From: Phaeosaccion multiseriatum | Taxonomy: Eukaryota; Ochrophyta, other classes | Length of the DNA stretch: 64,000 nt | Direction of reading: 5' to 3' | Assembly (NCBI GenBank): GCA_965112735.1 | Contig: OZ218950.1 | Span: forward strand, 4,712,001 to 4,776,000 | In this document: one piece after another, positions 12,612 through 22,858 of the stretch | Layout: the number at the start of each line of letters is the position of its first letter | How positions within the stretch are numbered: the stretch's first letter is position 1 | The notes under the pieces: generated by a model | Told to the model about the DNA's origin: nothing | Database searches by the model: none | Seen by the model: the letters and a program-made list of their open reading frames with translations, nothing else | Program-made: the position numbers and the translations under genes

Positions 12612-13352
12612 GCTCCTGTTTGAAGTAGCTGCACGGAACAACAGCAGGATAAGGCTTATTGGCACGGTCCTCGGCCGCTCCGCGAGGGAAGAGTGCCCGC
12701 GAAGGGAGGGAGGCAGTAAGCAGATGTCCTATTGTTCACACCATCCCCTCTGCGGCTTGCAAAATGTTATTGTTCCTCAGAGCCTCGATTGATCGAGGGC
12801 CGAAGAACCAATTGCTGACGTTGTGGACCTGTGAGATACAATCGGCCCCAATCGGCCCCTGACATGCTTCTGAGACAAAAATAAGACAAGACAATAAAAC
12901 AACAGGCCAGCCCAGAAGCAGGAAGCAGGCCGGCTGGCGCCGGCCAGAAGCAGGAAGCAGCCTTGGCCCTCATCATTGCCTTATTACATGGCTTTCCCTT
13001 TCCCCCAGAACCTGAAACCTGCCTGCTCCTGGCGGGCGGCTTCAATGATCCCATGACGCGACGGACATTAAATGCTAGGCCCCGAGACAATTGGATGAAG
13101 GGCGCGAATAGGGAATTGTCATGCAAGTAAATTGTGATAACTAAAAATACAGATGCTCGACCCTGGGAAAGAAAGGGCGTGCACCGGCCGTAATCAGTAA
13201 TCAGACGGCTGGTCACCGGCTGTAATCAGCAACCAGGCCAGCTGCGCCGGTCGCCAGTGCATCAACTGATCATTCTCCCTCCTCCTCGATCCGTAAAGAT
13301 TTGTCTCTGAATTGTCTCAGAACATAAAACACACACAGACTGTGGTGTGTAC
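12612..13352. other. Intergenic region with dispersed GC-rich repeat motifs
   Basis: No exon is seen. The region contains the left arm of an inverted repeat (12853-13033) and further degenerate units with TAATCAG and GGCGCCGG motifs (about 13185-13260). Similar units recur on the far side of the LHC gene. It should hold the LHC 3' UTR and the ABCG promoter. Confidence 0.5.
12853..13033 (+). repeat. Dispersed element, left inverted copy
   Basis: The segment matches the reverse complement of 14776-14925. The best-conserved stretch runs from CCTTGGCCCTCATCATTGCC through the following TTATTACATGGCTTT. It also shares the CGGCCCCTGACATG opening and the AGGCCAGCCCAGAAGCAGGAA block. This copy carries extra A-rich and duplicated AGAAGCAGGAAGCAG segments. 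Confidence 0.85.
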
Positions 13353-14006
13353 TTAGTTCCAGGTGTATCCGGCTCCGAGGAGGTCGTTGATGATGTAGGG
13401 GCGGCCGTTGAGCTGCTCGTGCACCATGAGGGCGAGGATGCCCATCTGGGCGGCGCGGCCGTTGTTGAGCTCGATGGAGCGCTTGCGGCTCTGGGTCTCC
13501 TCGTCCCAGGATGCCCAGGTGGAGTTCTCTCCGAACCTGTTCATGTCACCGGGGGTGGAGCCCTCCACCTGCTGCATGACGGCAACCTCAAGGAAGCCAA
13601 TGAAGGCGATCAGCTGGGCGGTACCGGCCAGGGGGATCTTGGAGAAGGCGGCCAGTCCGTTGGGCACGTCCGTGAACTTGATGTTCTCGGAGATGGACAG
13701 GTATCCGGGCAGGCGCACGTTTTGCTGCACAATGTGACCGAGGACGGCAAGCATGGAGATGCGTCCGTGCTTCACCTCGACGTATCGGAGTCGGTCGAAT
13801 CGCTCCTGGTCGGCGTCGTCGAGGAGTCCCAGAGGGTCGAAGAACCCAAGAGGTTCCTGGGCTCCCTCTGCGCTCTCGAATCCCATCTTCATGCTGCTGG
13901 AGCTCTTGGGGGCCTTGGCGACCGCGCTGCCGGTGAAGGCGGTAGGTGCCACGAAGGCGGAGGCGCACCCGAGGGTGGCCATGGCGGCGATGCATGCGGT
14001 CTTCAT
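13353..14006 (-). CDS. Light-harvesting chlorophyll-binding protein (LHC, VCP/FCP-like)
   Basis: A single exon of 217 residues starts at ATG 14006. The N-terminus MKTACIAAMATLGCASAFVAP is an ER-type signal followed by the ASAFVAP cleavage motif of heterokont plastid preproteins. Helix 1 contains EVKHGRISMLAVLGH and helix 3 contains ELNNGRAAQMGILALM. These are the two Glu/Arg chlorophyll-binding pairs of the LHC family, and total length fits FCP/VCP antenna proteins. The protein would bind chlorophyll a and xanthophylls in the thylakoid membrane. An acceptor-like CTACCTCAG lies just before the start, so a 5' UTR intron is possible. An antisense open frame covers most of the gene but shows no family motif. 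The exact LHC subclass cannot be settled by eye. Confidence 0.93.
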   Translation of the reverse strand: MKTACIAAMATLGCASAFVAPTAFTGSAVAKAPKSSSSMKMGFESAEGAQEPLGFFDPLGLLDDADQERFDRLRYVEVKHGRISMLAVLGHIVQQNVRLPGYLSISENIKFTDVPNGLAAFSKIPLAGTAQLIAFIGFLEVAVMQQVEGSTPGDMNRFGENSTWASWDEETQSRKRSIELNNGRAAQMGILALMVHEQLNGRPYIINDLLGAGYTWN

Positions 14007-15348
14007 GTCTGAGGTAGACGAGAGGGAGGGAGGGAGGGGGACAGGAGAGGAGGCAAGGGCCGAATAATGGGACGAGAGGAGGGCGAAAAAGAAGAGGAGG
14101 AGAGCGGGAAGGGTGGGTGAGCAGAGAGAAGAGAGGGAAGCTGTGACGGATGCAACAGCGAGCGAGCGCCTATGCAAAGGCCCAGCTAGCGCCTTCTGCG
14201 GAGGCTCCCCTCATGTGAGCAAAGGTTCAGCACGAAAAGCGTTCGAAGGTTCTCCCAACGCCTAGGCGAGAAAGCATTCTTTTCTCCCCTCCCTCTCCTC
14301 CCTCACTCCCTGCTCCTCCCCTCCCCCCCCCCTCCCTCCTGCCTCGCTCGCATGCTGTGCTTACTTGTACTTACTTGTAGAGTTGGTGTATTATGCTCAA
14401 GTTGACTGTTGTGAGGGAGGATGGGGCTTGGTTGGGAAGACAGATACGTGTGTCAAGAAAGGAGGGAATTTCAATTTTCCCTCTCCGCACACACGTTTCC
14501 CTGACTTATTTTTACGCACTATGACGTCATTCATTGCCTTATTTAGAAGGCGCGCCGTCAGGCGTAGCTACACGCAAGCCCGACTGGCGCCAAAAAAAAA
14601 GGCTGGCGCCGGTCATAATCAGGCCCGGTTGGCGCCATAATCAGTAATCGGGCCGGCTGGCGGAATCTAATCAGGCGGGCTACACCCTGTAATCAGATAA
14701 CCTTGTCCAGGGTCGAGTGGCTCTATCCTAGGGTCCCTGACATGGTTCTGAGGCGACCCTGGTTCCTGGTTCTGGTCGGCGCCAGCCGGCCAGGCAGGTT
14801 CCAGGTTTCACAGGTTCTGGGGGAAAGCCATGTAATAAGGCAATGATGAGGGCCAAGGTCGGCGCCAGCCGGCCAGGAGGTTCCTGCTTCTGGGCTGGCC
14901 TGTCTCAGAACCATGTCAGGGGCCGACTAGGGCCGGCTCAACCGCGGAGCCGGACCTGCACTTACCCCCCCGATCGGGCGGGGGAGTAAAAGGCTCTTCC
15001 CCTTCCGCCCGGCACGCTATTAGCTATATTGTTTTAAAGTGTGCCAAAAGCGGGGCCGATAGCTGAGCTTGTAGCGGGCCCCAGAGACACACATTAATTA
15101 TATATATATATAAACCACACAATTTCAGTTTCTCAACTTCCTCTTCCTCCCCCCCCTCCTCCTATTACCACTACTGTACACAGGATGTGGCAGAGACCAC
15201 CGACACAGACCAGACGGGTGTCTGAGTAATCTAGCAAAACCGCTGTCTTGGATGGAAGCGCGAACGAGAAGGGGGACAGATTGTTATAATAAGGTTAGGT
15301 TCAATGCCTAAGAGAAGACTCGCATCATCATCATCATCATATCATCAT
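14007..15348. other. Intergenic region with dispersed repeats
   Basis: No exon is seen. The region carries the LHC upstream sequence (pyrimidine/purine tracts at about 14010-14120 and 14280-14340), degenerate GGCGCC/TAATCAG repeat units (about 14560-14720), the right arm of the inverted repeat, a TATATATATATATA stretch at about 15100-15113, and a CATCAT run just before the pirin stop codon. Confidence 0.5.
14776..14925 (-). repeat. Dispersed element, right inverted copy
   Basis: Reverse-complement partner of 12853-13033. It is shorter because the AT-rich and duplicated segments of the left copy are absent. GGCGCC-containing motifs flank both ends of the conserved core. A related CTGACATGGTTCTGAG unit also occurs at about 14732-14754. 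No transposase or clear terminal inverted repeats are visible. Confidence 0.85.
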
Positions 15349-17854
15349 CTATCTCTGGCTGTCGATGCCCGCTTTCCAGCCTGGCGCTTTCTCGAAGCCG
15401 TTCTTCCCCTCGAAGAAGTCGGTCATGGCCTGGTCGATCTCCCGTTGCGTGTTCATAACGAAGGGCCCGTGTTGGACCACCGGCTCCCCGGTCGGCTCAC
15501 CTATCGTGCCGAACATAAGAGAGGTGAGGTCAGAGAAGATAAACGTAACATCAGTTCAGCAGCAGGCAAACAAAACACACCACGCGTGCATGCAGTACTT
15601 TTCATGCCATCAATTGCCATCCATCCATTCACACCCGGTATTGTGTGCGTGTGCGTGTGCGTGTGTGCGTGTGTGTGTGTGGGTGGGTGGGTGGATGGGT
15701 ACGTGTATGTGTGTGTGTGGGTGCGTGCTGAGACGAGTGGCAAATGGCGCCTGCTACAGCTGGACAACCACACGCACCGGCAACGAGCACAAAGTCCGCC
15801 TCCTCGTCCGTGGTTCGGATGGTCACTCCATCGCGGCCCCCCTCGCTCCTGTCCAGGGTGATGGTGTTGTGTGGCCCAATCATGGTGTCCACTTCGCCCC
15901 CAACGCCCACCTTTATGTTGTGTAGAGCAGCAGCAGCGGCGGCGGCGGCCCGGGGGGGGGGGGAGATACGTTGTGTAGGGAGATACGAAAGGAGAAAGAT
16001 ACGCAAGAGGGGAGGGGAGGAGAGGGGACAAGAGTGAATGTCAAGAGGCACACCTGAGGGAAGGTCTGGTGGCCGACGAAGTCCAGAGTCAAGGTTGCCC
16101 TCCAAATAAACCGCGTCTCATGCAAGTCACAGCCAGCAAGCAGTACAAAAAGGGCGTCACGGCCAAGTTGTCGATGGATAGAGTTCGAACCCGAGACCCT
16201 CTTTCCTCTCTGTGCTTTCTCGGCTGCGCGTGCGTGCGTGCGTGTAAGCAGGTGTGTGCCGTACGATTACCTTTCCATTTAGAGTGTACAGGAAGGCGTT
16301 GAAGCCCTCAGGGATGACATGGTCAACCTTCTGATTGGCCTTCATCTTGTAGTGCACATAGTGCGTTGGGGTCCTGTGTGTGTCGGGGGGGGGGGGGGGG
16401 GGGGAGAGAGAAAGAGAGGGAGAGGCAGTCAGAGAGAGAGAGATACCGAGAGTGAACAGATAGAGAAGAGGGACATTACAACTTTTGAGCAGCAGCACTG
16501 GTGGTGATACAGTGATCTCACCTCGTGTAGACTGGGCTCGTCTTGTTCAACGCGGTTCCCGCGATGATGATGGCAGACACGCCCCCGTCCGGCGTGGTCT
16601 CTCGTGCCACGTCCTCGCTCTTGAGTTCTTGGTAGGCAGGGTCAACGAGCTTGTCCTTGCTCTTCAAGTTGACCCACAACTGAGAGACAGGGCGAGAGAG
16701 AGAGAGAGCAGTAGTAGCAGCAGTTGCATCGAGACGAGAGAGAGAGAGAAAATTGTGGAGGAGATGAAGGGGCGAAACGAGACAGCAAGCAGCACGCACA
16801 CGCACCTGCAGGCCGTGGCTTTTCTCCTTTCCAAAGGGGATTTCCTGTGAACAACAAAGCACAGTTGGGGGAGTAAGCATTCGGAGTCCTGACCCGACAA
16901 GGGAGGGTTGGACCTAACGTCGGCAGAGTTGGAAACGGGTAACGTTCACTCACGCTGTGGACGATGCCTGAGAGAGAGAGAGAGAGAGACCCACAGCCAG
17001 AGAGGACAGACAGAGAGGAGAGAACGAGAGGACAGAGCAAGAGAGGGATACAAAGGTGTCAGACTTGTCCTTCCTCTTCTTGATCTGCTCCGAACTCAGC
17101 GCCCGCCGTACCTTTGCCCGCCGTCATCCACTGCAAGTCTCCTGGGCCGATCTTCCCATAGTGGCCGCAGAAATCTTCATGTTGAAATGTCCCCTTTAAC
17201 ATATACGTAACCGTCTCAAACCCCCTGTGGGGATGCGAAGGGAAGCCCGCCGGCTGCGTTGGGAGGGTAGAGAAGAGGGTGGAACGGGGGAGACGGCGGT
17301 GGCGATCAGAGCAAAGTCTCCAACATCCTCCTCCTCCTCCCCCCTTTGCCTTGCCCACTTACGCTTCCGACGTTGAACTCGTCCAGCATGAGGAACGGGT
17401 CGAGGCTCTTCAGCTCCGGGCGGCCGATACTTCTCCTTACGCGGGCCCCATCACCCTCCCCTTGCTCGCGAGAAAGGAGCACCTGCGTCAACCAGAGACA
17501 TGACCAAGATGGAAGGTGGATGCATCCAATCGAGAGGCTGAGGCTCATGATACCTCCCACTCTTCAATCCTGTATGCTTTCCCTCGTGGGTGGATCCAAT
17601 CGATACGCTCAGGCTGAGGACATCGCCCACTCTTCAATCGTATATGCTCTCCCTCCTCCCTCCCTCACCTGGCCTACGCCCCTTGAAGAAAACGCAGAGA
17701 TGCTCATGCTGGCTGAGCAGGACCCTGACACAGAAGCACCGGAGGACGTGTGCACCGTTGAGGTCGCGACGAGGCTGCTTGTGAGGAGCGGATGAACTGT
17801 CTTGTGAAGGAGGAGAACAACAAAAGGCAAAGCCCCCCCAATTCGATAAAACAT
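15349..17854 (-). CDS. Pirin-family cupin protein
   Basis: Exons: 17669-17854, 17363-17482, 17112-17253, 16954-16967, 16806-16844, 16522-16679, 16271-16373, possibly 16054-16116, then 15778-15910 and 15349-15500. This gives 369 residues with the uncertain exon and 348 without it. Phase holds in both cases. Skipping it aligns better with known pirins. ATG 17854 opens a hydrophobic N-terminal extension of about 60 residues ([16 protein letters not shown]), suggesting a targeting signal. The core has [32 protein letters not shown] (His109, His111), the GIVHSEIP block (His153, Glu155) and the C-terminal QHGPFVMNT. These are the four pirin metal ligands and the pirin signature, so an iron-binding, quercetinase-like or transcription-cofactor role is plausible. 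The fourth exon is only 14 nt. Confidence 0.88.
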
Positions 17855-18106
17855 GCACGTCTTTGTCGATGAGGTGGTAGAGTGGTTGCTTCGTGATCAC
17901 TAACGGAGGACGGGAGCAAGGGAGAACGGAAGATGCACCTCGAGGGAAGGGAGGAAGGGAGGATGGGAGAAAGGGGAATTGGGAACGACCGAAGAGACGG
18001 ATAGAGACGAGGTGCAATATGTAACGAAGTTGGTGATCCAGCCAGAGAGAGTTGGCGAGTGCGAGTTTTGCCGGCTGCAGCCCGAAGCCCCGCTCCCTCC
18101 CTTCCG
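17855..18106. promoter_or_regulatory. Short divergent intergenic region (pirin / RPP40-like)
   Basis: Only 252 bp separate the ATG of pirin (-) from the ATG of the RPP40-like gene (+). A shared promoter is inferred from geometry. No recognisable box stands out beyond GAGG-rich stretches at about 17937-17970. Confidence 0.4.
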
Positions 18107-19998
18107 ATGGCGTCCTGCTTCGACTTCTCTGCGCATACTCTGCAGCGGGGGCAGCTGCGCGTGACGCTGTGGGAAGAGGGCTTGCAAGGATGCGAGAGGG
18201 ACGAGAGGCAGGAGGGACGAGGAGAAGGAGAGGAGGGTAGGCGCCGGAAGCGGCGACGAAGAGGGGCGGGCGAGGAGGGAAGCGGCCAGGACCCCCTCAA
18301 CGCAGCTGATCTGACGCGAGAGCGGAGGATGAGTCACCCTTTCACGAGGCAGGTGGACCTTCTGAGAGAGATTCCAACGCCGAGTGCATCATCGACTTCA
18401 GGGACTTCGCAAAAGAAGTGGTGGTACTACCGCTGCACAGGTCCAATGGCCGCCCTGCTGGAGCCCCCGTTTCTCGAGGAGATTGTCCTAGGAAGGGCTG
18501 CCTCGCCGACCACCACCGGCAGCAGCAGCTCCAGCTCGGGCAACACGGCTCGGACCGGGAGACACTCAAAGGGGAGCTTTGCGTGTCAAGCGGAGCACAC
18601 CACCGGGGAGGAAGGAAACTCCTTTGCCATTGTGGATGGGACCCTGCTACTGTCCCTGGATAGACAGAGCTTCCAGCTCCTGGGCCTGCCGGGCGTGGCC
18701 ATGAGCAGCACGTTTTCGAAGGAGACGACGAAAAGTAGCCGGAAGAAGAGTAGCAGCAGCCGAGCCCGCCGGCCGCCACACACGCCGGGGGGATCCACCG
18801 TCAGCCGCTACGAGGCGAGCATTGACATGCGCGCGGACGCCTTCCGCCCGGGTAAGAAGCTGTACGAGCAGACGCTGCGGTGCCTGGGCCGGGGCCGTGT
18901 CAAGGACGTGTGTATGCTAGCGACATGGACAAGCGAGGCGGGCGTCTGCGAGGAGGTGCAGTTTCCGCGGGAGTTCATCGGTGGGTGGGTTGGGTGCGTG
19001 TGTATTGTGGGCTTGTGGAAAGCGCCGAAGTTTTGTGTCTGTCTGTTCCGTTCCTCTCTCCAGTAGACAGTAGCGTCGATGTGTGGTGGGGTATCGTGTC
19101 ACTGAACCCCCACCCCCCTCCCCTTATGCCTCATTGTTGCCTTCCTTCCTCTCTTGTTTATTCTATCCTCTATATCCCTCTTGTCTGTACTACCGGTGCA
19201 GTTGAGCGCGTGGACCTGATTCCGACGCTCAAAGTGCTGTCGCGAGTGTGTCTGCCGGAACTGAACTGGCGGCACTACTGTTCACCAGGAGGGAGGGGCG
19301 AGGAGGGGGCTCCGGCAACGGCAGACTCTCAGCCCAGTCGCACTGTCAAGGTGAAGCTTTTGGAGGACCTCTTTGAATGGCTGGGGGCTGCGGCGTGCGG
19401 GATCACCTCTCTGTTGCAGCGGCAGGGACGGGCATCGGCAGATGCAGAACAGGCAGAGGAAGAAGAAGGAGAAGAGGGAGGAGGAGGGCGAAGGAAACGT
19501 GGAGGGGGACGTAAGTCCATCATAGTGGCATCTGAGGAGGTGGAAGGCGACGCTGCCTCCTTCCTGTCCTCGTTCCATGTACCCAGACACCTTCACTTCC
19601 ACCCCAAGCGGACACTGCAGCGCGAGAGGTGGAGTGGCCTTGTGCCTGCGTCCCTCGTGGAGAGCCTGATCAATGAGCAGCAGGGGACGACGAAGGGGGG
19701 GAGGGGAGGGAGCGGCGGAGGCGACGGTGGGAGGAATAGTGCAGCAGACGCGTCTACAAAGTGGAGCGCCGTGTCCGTGTGGCCGCACGCCAATTCGCCC
19801 TTTGTAAAGAGAGCCACCACACCCTGTGGTACTGCTGTCGCCACTCCTCCCATGGCCAGCAGCAGCGGCAGTAGCAGTTGGTCATCCAGCACGGCGTGTA
19901 GCCCTTCCCAGGACATGTATGTGGTCGTGTGTGCCTCCCCCGCCCTCCGGTTCTGCGCCTTCCTGTCGGCCTTCTGCCCAGGTATGGTTGCGTCGTGA
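18107..19998 (+). CDS. RNase P/MRP subunit RPP40-like protein
   Basis: Two exons, 18107-18980 and 19202-19998 (GTGGGT donor, GTGCAG acceptor, phase 1), encode 556 residues. ATG 18107 has a good context (CCGATGG); the open frame upstream lacks an ATG. Features resembling RPP40: LLSLDRQSFQLLGLPG, then RYEASIDMRADAFRPGKKLY, then FPREF, and after the intron LPELNWRHY and LEDLFEWLGA, with a late WPHANSP segment. Low-complexity insertions rich in Arg/Lys, Ser and Gly/Glu (about residues 30-65 and 395-425) make it longer than the usual 360-residue RPP40. If correct, it would bind the RNA of RNase P/MRP and act in pre-tRNA and pre-rRNA processing. An RPP40 assignment by motif memory is moderately secure; the C-terminus is weak. 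Confidence 0.65.
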
Positions 19999-20545
19999 CC
20001 AGACCACGTGGCGCAGGACAATGGGTCCACTCTCCTGCTGCTGCCTGGTGAAAAGTGGCAGGGCAGCTCTCCTTTGCTTCTCTGCTGCTACATACCTACC
20101 CAGCGGGACACACGTCTAGGTGTGTTGTCTCGTGTGAATGTTGCCCCTGGCCCTTGCCCTGTGATCCTTTTACACAAATCAGAACGAAACTTGCTCTTCA
20201 TCACTTCGTTTCATTTAACACTCGATCACTACTTTTTTTTTTTTTTTTAAACCCCCCATCACTGATGAGGGCACATGAATCCAGTCTTCTGGAAAGGAGC
20301 GTTGCTTCTTTGCGAAACCCCACGGCTTGCAAAGAAAGGAGACGCAGCAAATGATGGGACGGGGGCCACCCAACCAAACGAGGAAAGGGGTGCCAATCGT
20401 CGATTTCCAAACCTTGATCATCCTTTGCCAGATTCGAGCCTTTCGTGGGAAGAAATTTGAAACTTGCCTCAAAAACCTCCAATCGCCACCGCGGCTCCAT
20501 GATCGACCCTACTGTAACAAGTTGTGCACCTCAATACTGCTCTTG
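19999..20545. other. Convergent 3' region
   Basis: About 550 bp between two gene ends. It includes a T-rich run at about 20232-20249 and no convincing exon. A CAG acceptor at about 20016 followed by an open frame could extend the RPP40-like protein, but the implied 36-nt intron is implausibly short. Confidence 0.4.
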
Positions 20546-22858
20546 CTACTTGAGTGTCTCGTATCGGTGGTGATGATGCCGCCTCGTCTCCAGCATCCGC
20601 CCCACCACGGCACCCATTGAGGTGGCCACCACCCCAATCACCGTCAGCAGTGCCCACGGCATGGGCATGCCACCATCATCATCACCACTCCCTCCTTCCC
20701 CCCTCCCCCCTCCTGGAGCTGGTGCTGAATTTGTGCTACTCAGCTGGGTCAGAGTGGCCCTGGCGCTCGAGGAGGAGGAGGAAAGCTGCTTCGTCTTGGC
20801 CTGAGCCCGTGCTTCGCGAGTCTTCTTCATGTTGGGCGTGAAGCGGAGCGTTGGCGGCATGTTTCTGGAACGCCTCTCGTCTACCACTGTGCCTTCCGTG
20901 GGCATGCCCGTTACATCCACAGCGTCTCTATCAGTCTTGCTGGCAAGGAAGAACGCCGCGACTGACGAGGAGGATACCGATGGCGACGCTGTGAGCAGAG
21001 TCTCAGCACATGCGGTGCGCAGGCGGCTGAGTCTCGTCTTGTCGTTCAACGCCTGTGCGAGGAGAGTCTTGAGGAAGGAAAGACACTGCTTGTCGGTCAA
21101 CGAGCCGCACGAATGTTGTTGGCGCTGTCGGTGCGAATGTTGCTGCTCCTGCTGCTTCTCGTTCGCGCTCCCCCTCCCGCCTAAGAGTGGTAGCGCCGCG
21201 GTGAGAAGAACGAGGAGGTCCTTGTCGCTGAGGGTCTCCACCGCAGAGTCCAGCACCACCAAACACTCCTTGTCGCTCACTTCACCACCCTCCGCGCTGC
21301 CGTCGCTGCACGCCGGGCACACAGCCGAGGTCTGAGTGGCAGAGAGGGCGTTGATGTCTTTCGTTGGTGTCCTGCTGGTGGCATCGCTGCTGCCCGTGCT
21401 CACGGCGCCACGCTTGTTCTTGGCCACCGCCGCCGCATGCTGCCTTAGCGCCCCCTCCCAGTCACTGTCTGCCGCTCGCACCGCCTCCGCATCATTGCCT
21501 GGGGCATGAAGAGTAGAACCATGAGCCTCATAGGGACCGTCACGACCATCGCCCAGGCCACCAGGGTCACCGACGGCAGAGGCGGAGTGGGGCTCATCCA
21601 GCGACACGGCGCCCTCTGCGCAGCCCCGCAACAGGTGGTAGTCCACTTTGGACTCATCCGCATAGAGCAGCATCTTGTCAAAGACATCAAGACACCTTTC
21701 CATGGTTGTCTGGTCCGAGCATGTCGTCTCGGGGAAGTACCGCATCACAAATTCGAAGCGAGAGATGGGGCCCAGTCTGGACACGGCATCCTTGACGTAC
21801 GAGAAGCAGTTTTTCTGTCTGCGTGCCGAGGAAGAGCACAGGGAGCACTTCTCTCTGACAGCGGACAGCTTCTGTTTGTGGTGCTCCGCAATAGTCCGGA
21901 CTACCTCATTGCGCTGTTGCAGCTGCTTTCTCTGCTCATCGGTGAGCCCGATGTACTCAGGATGGTCAAGGTCAGAATCTGTAGGGCCTTTCTCGACGAC
22001 TGCCGCTCCATCACTCGCAACATTCAGCATGCCTTGTTTGCACACGGTCAGCAGAGCCGATTTTAGGCTATCGCTATCTTGCAACAGAACGCCAAAGAGG
22101 CTGTCCATGGTCTGAAGGCATGCGCCAGTCTCGCTCCCTCCCGATCCCTCACACACGTCGAAGGGAAGGACCTTTTCCAGCACGCGGAATCGCTTCCGTT
22201 GTGGTAAGCGCTGGACAGCACTTGCCAAAGTTTGTGGACATGCAGACACAGAAGCGTTTGAGCAAGCACCACAGCCCGCGAAACTAGTTCCACCTCCGTC
22301 TGTCGCATCCCGCTCAGTCCCCTTCGGACCCCGCTGGCCCTGCTGCTCGCGCTGCTGCTGCTTTCTAGCGACCTCCTTCGGACTGTCAAGGAGTCCACTC
22401 TCACAAGCCGGTAGCAGCAATAGCAGTTGGGCCGCTGAGGGAAGCTGCCCCACCTTCTCTTCTATCTGGTCCACGCACGCCTGCAAGCCGAATCCCACCA
22501 CATCGTCGTCGCAGCTCAAGCCCACCTCTTCCAGCAAGCGTAGCTTGGCGGGAGTCGCCAGCTCCCCGTAGGCCGCATCGACTGTCGCAAAGCAGTCTGC
22601 TTCAGTGATTATTGTGGTGGTACTGCTTTCCCCAATCATGGGCTGCTTGCACAAGCTGCAGTCGGAAATGACCGCGCCCCGAGAGCTTTTTGTCCCATAC
22701 CCTGCGTCGCTTTGGCCACCCTTGGCTACGCCCAGGACGGAGACAAGGAGCACTGCTGCTGCTACTGCTGATGCCGCCGTGCCACAAGAGCCGCATTTGC
22801 GTTTCCTACCCATGCTGGATGGTAGCCGCACCCATGAAGGAGGGAAGGGAGAGATCAT
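20546..22858 (-). CDS. Single-pass membrane protein with four six-cysteine repeats
   Basis: A single exon of 770 residues (ATG 22858; an alternative start at 22813 gives MGRKRKCGSCG). A hydrophobic segment at residues 30-45 acts as signal or anchor. Four modules share the pattern CxxC, C, C, C, C: cysteines at 67, 70, 89, 116, 128, 152; 196, 199, 207, 236, 247, 273; 338, 341, 351, 380, 389, 413; and 514, 517, 532, 584, 592, 617. Spacing between the fourth and fifth (8-12) and fifth and sixth (24-26) cysteines is constant. The text between them is helix-like and Leu-rich, recalling saposin-type folds without matching their order. The fourth module has a Gln/His-rich insertion. A C-terminal helix (about WALLTVIGVVATSMGAVVG) is followed by a His-rich tail. 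Topology suggests a type I protein with a disulphide-rich luminal domain. Family not recognised. Confidence 0.85.
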   Translation of the reverse strand: MISPFPPSWVRLPSSMGRKRKCGSCGTAASAVAAAVLLVSVLGVAKGGQSDAGYGTKSSRGAVISDCSLCKQPMIGESSTTTIITEADCFATVDAAYGELATPAKLRLLEEVGLSCDDDVVGFGLQACVDQIEEKVGQLPSAAQLLLLLPACESGLLDSPKEVARKQQQREQQGQRGPKGTERDATDGGGTSFAGCGACSNASVSACPQTLASAVQRLPQRKRFRVLEKVLPFDVCEGSGGSETGACLQTMDSLFGVLLQDSDSLKSALLTVCKQGMLNVASDGAAVVEKGPTDSDLDHPEYIGLTDEQRKQLQQRNEVVRTIAEHHKQKLSAVREKCSLCSSSARRQKNCFSYVKDAVSRLGPISRFEFVMRYFPETTCSDQTTMERCLDVFDKMLLYADESKVDYHLLRGCAEGAVSLDEPHSASAVGDPGGLGDGRDGPYEAHGSTLHAPGNDAEAVRAADSDWEGALRQHAAAVAKNKRGAVSTGSSDATSRTPTKDINALSATQTSAVCPACSDGSAEGGEVSDKECLVVLDSAVETLSDKDLLVLLTAALPLLGGRGSANEKQQEQQHSHRQRQQHSCGSLTDKQCLSFLKTLLAQALNDKTRLSRLRTACAETLLTASPSVSSSSVAAFFLASKTDRDAVDVTGMPTEGTVVDERRSRNMPPTLRFTPNMKKTREARAQAKTKQLSSSSSSARATLTQLSSTNSAPAPGGGRGEGGSGDDDGGMPMPWALLTVIGVVATSMGAVVGRMLETRRHHHHRYETLK

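Noticed and set aside
12612-12665. Upstream extension of the ABCG protein
   Set aside because: The open frame continues, but its first codon is GTG; the first ATG is at 12611 and starts a good signal-like segment.
13347-14012. 221-residue open frame antisense to the LHC gene
   Set aside because: High GC third positions of the LHC gene leave the complementary frame open. No recognisable motif, and the sense strand is a clear LHC.
16180-16192. tRNA B-box-like GGTTCGAACTC on the minus strand
   Set aside because: No matching A box, acceptor stem or anticodon arm could be found around it.
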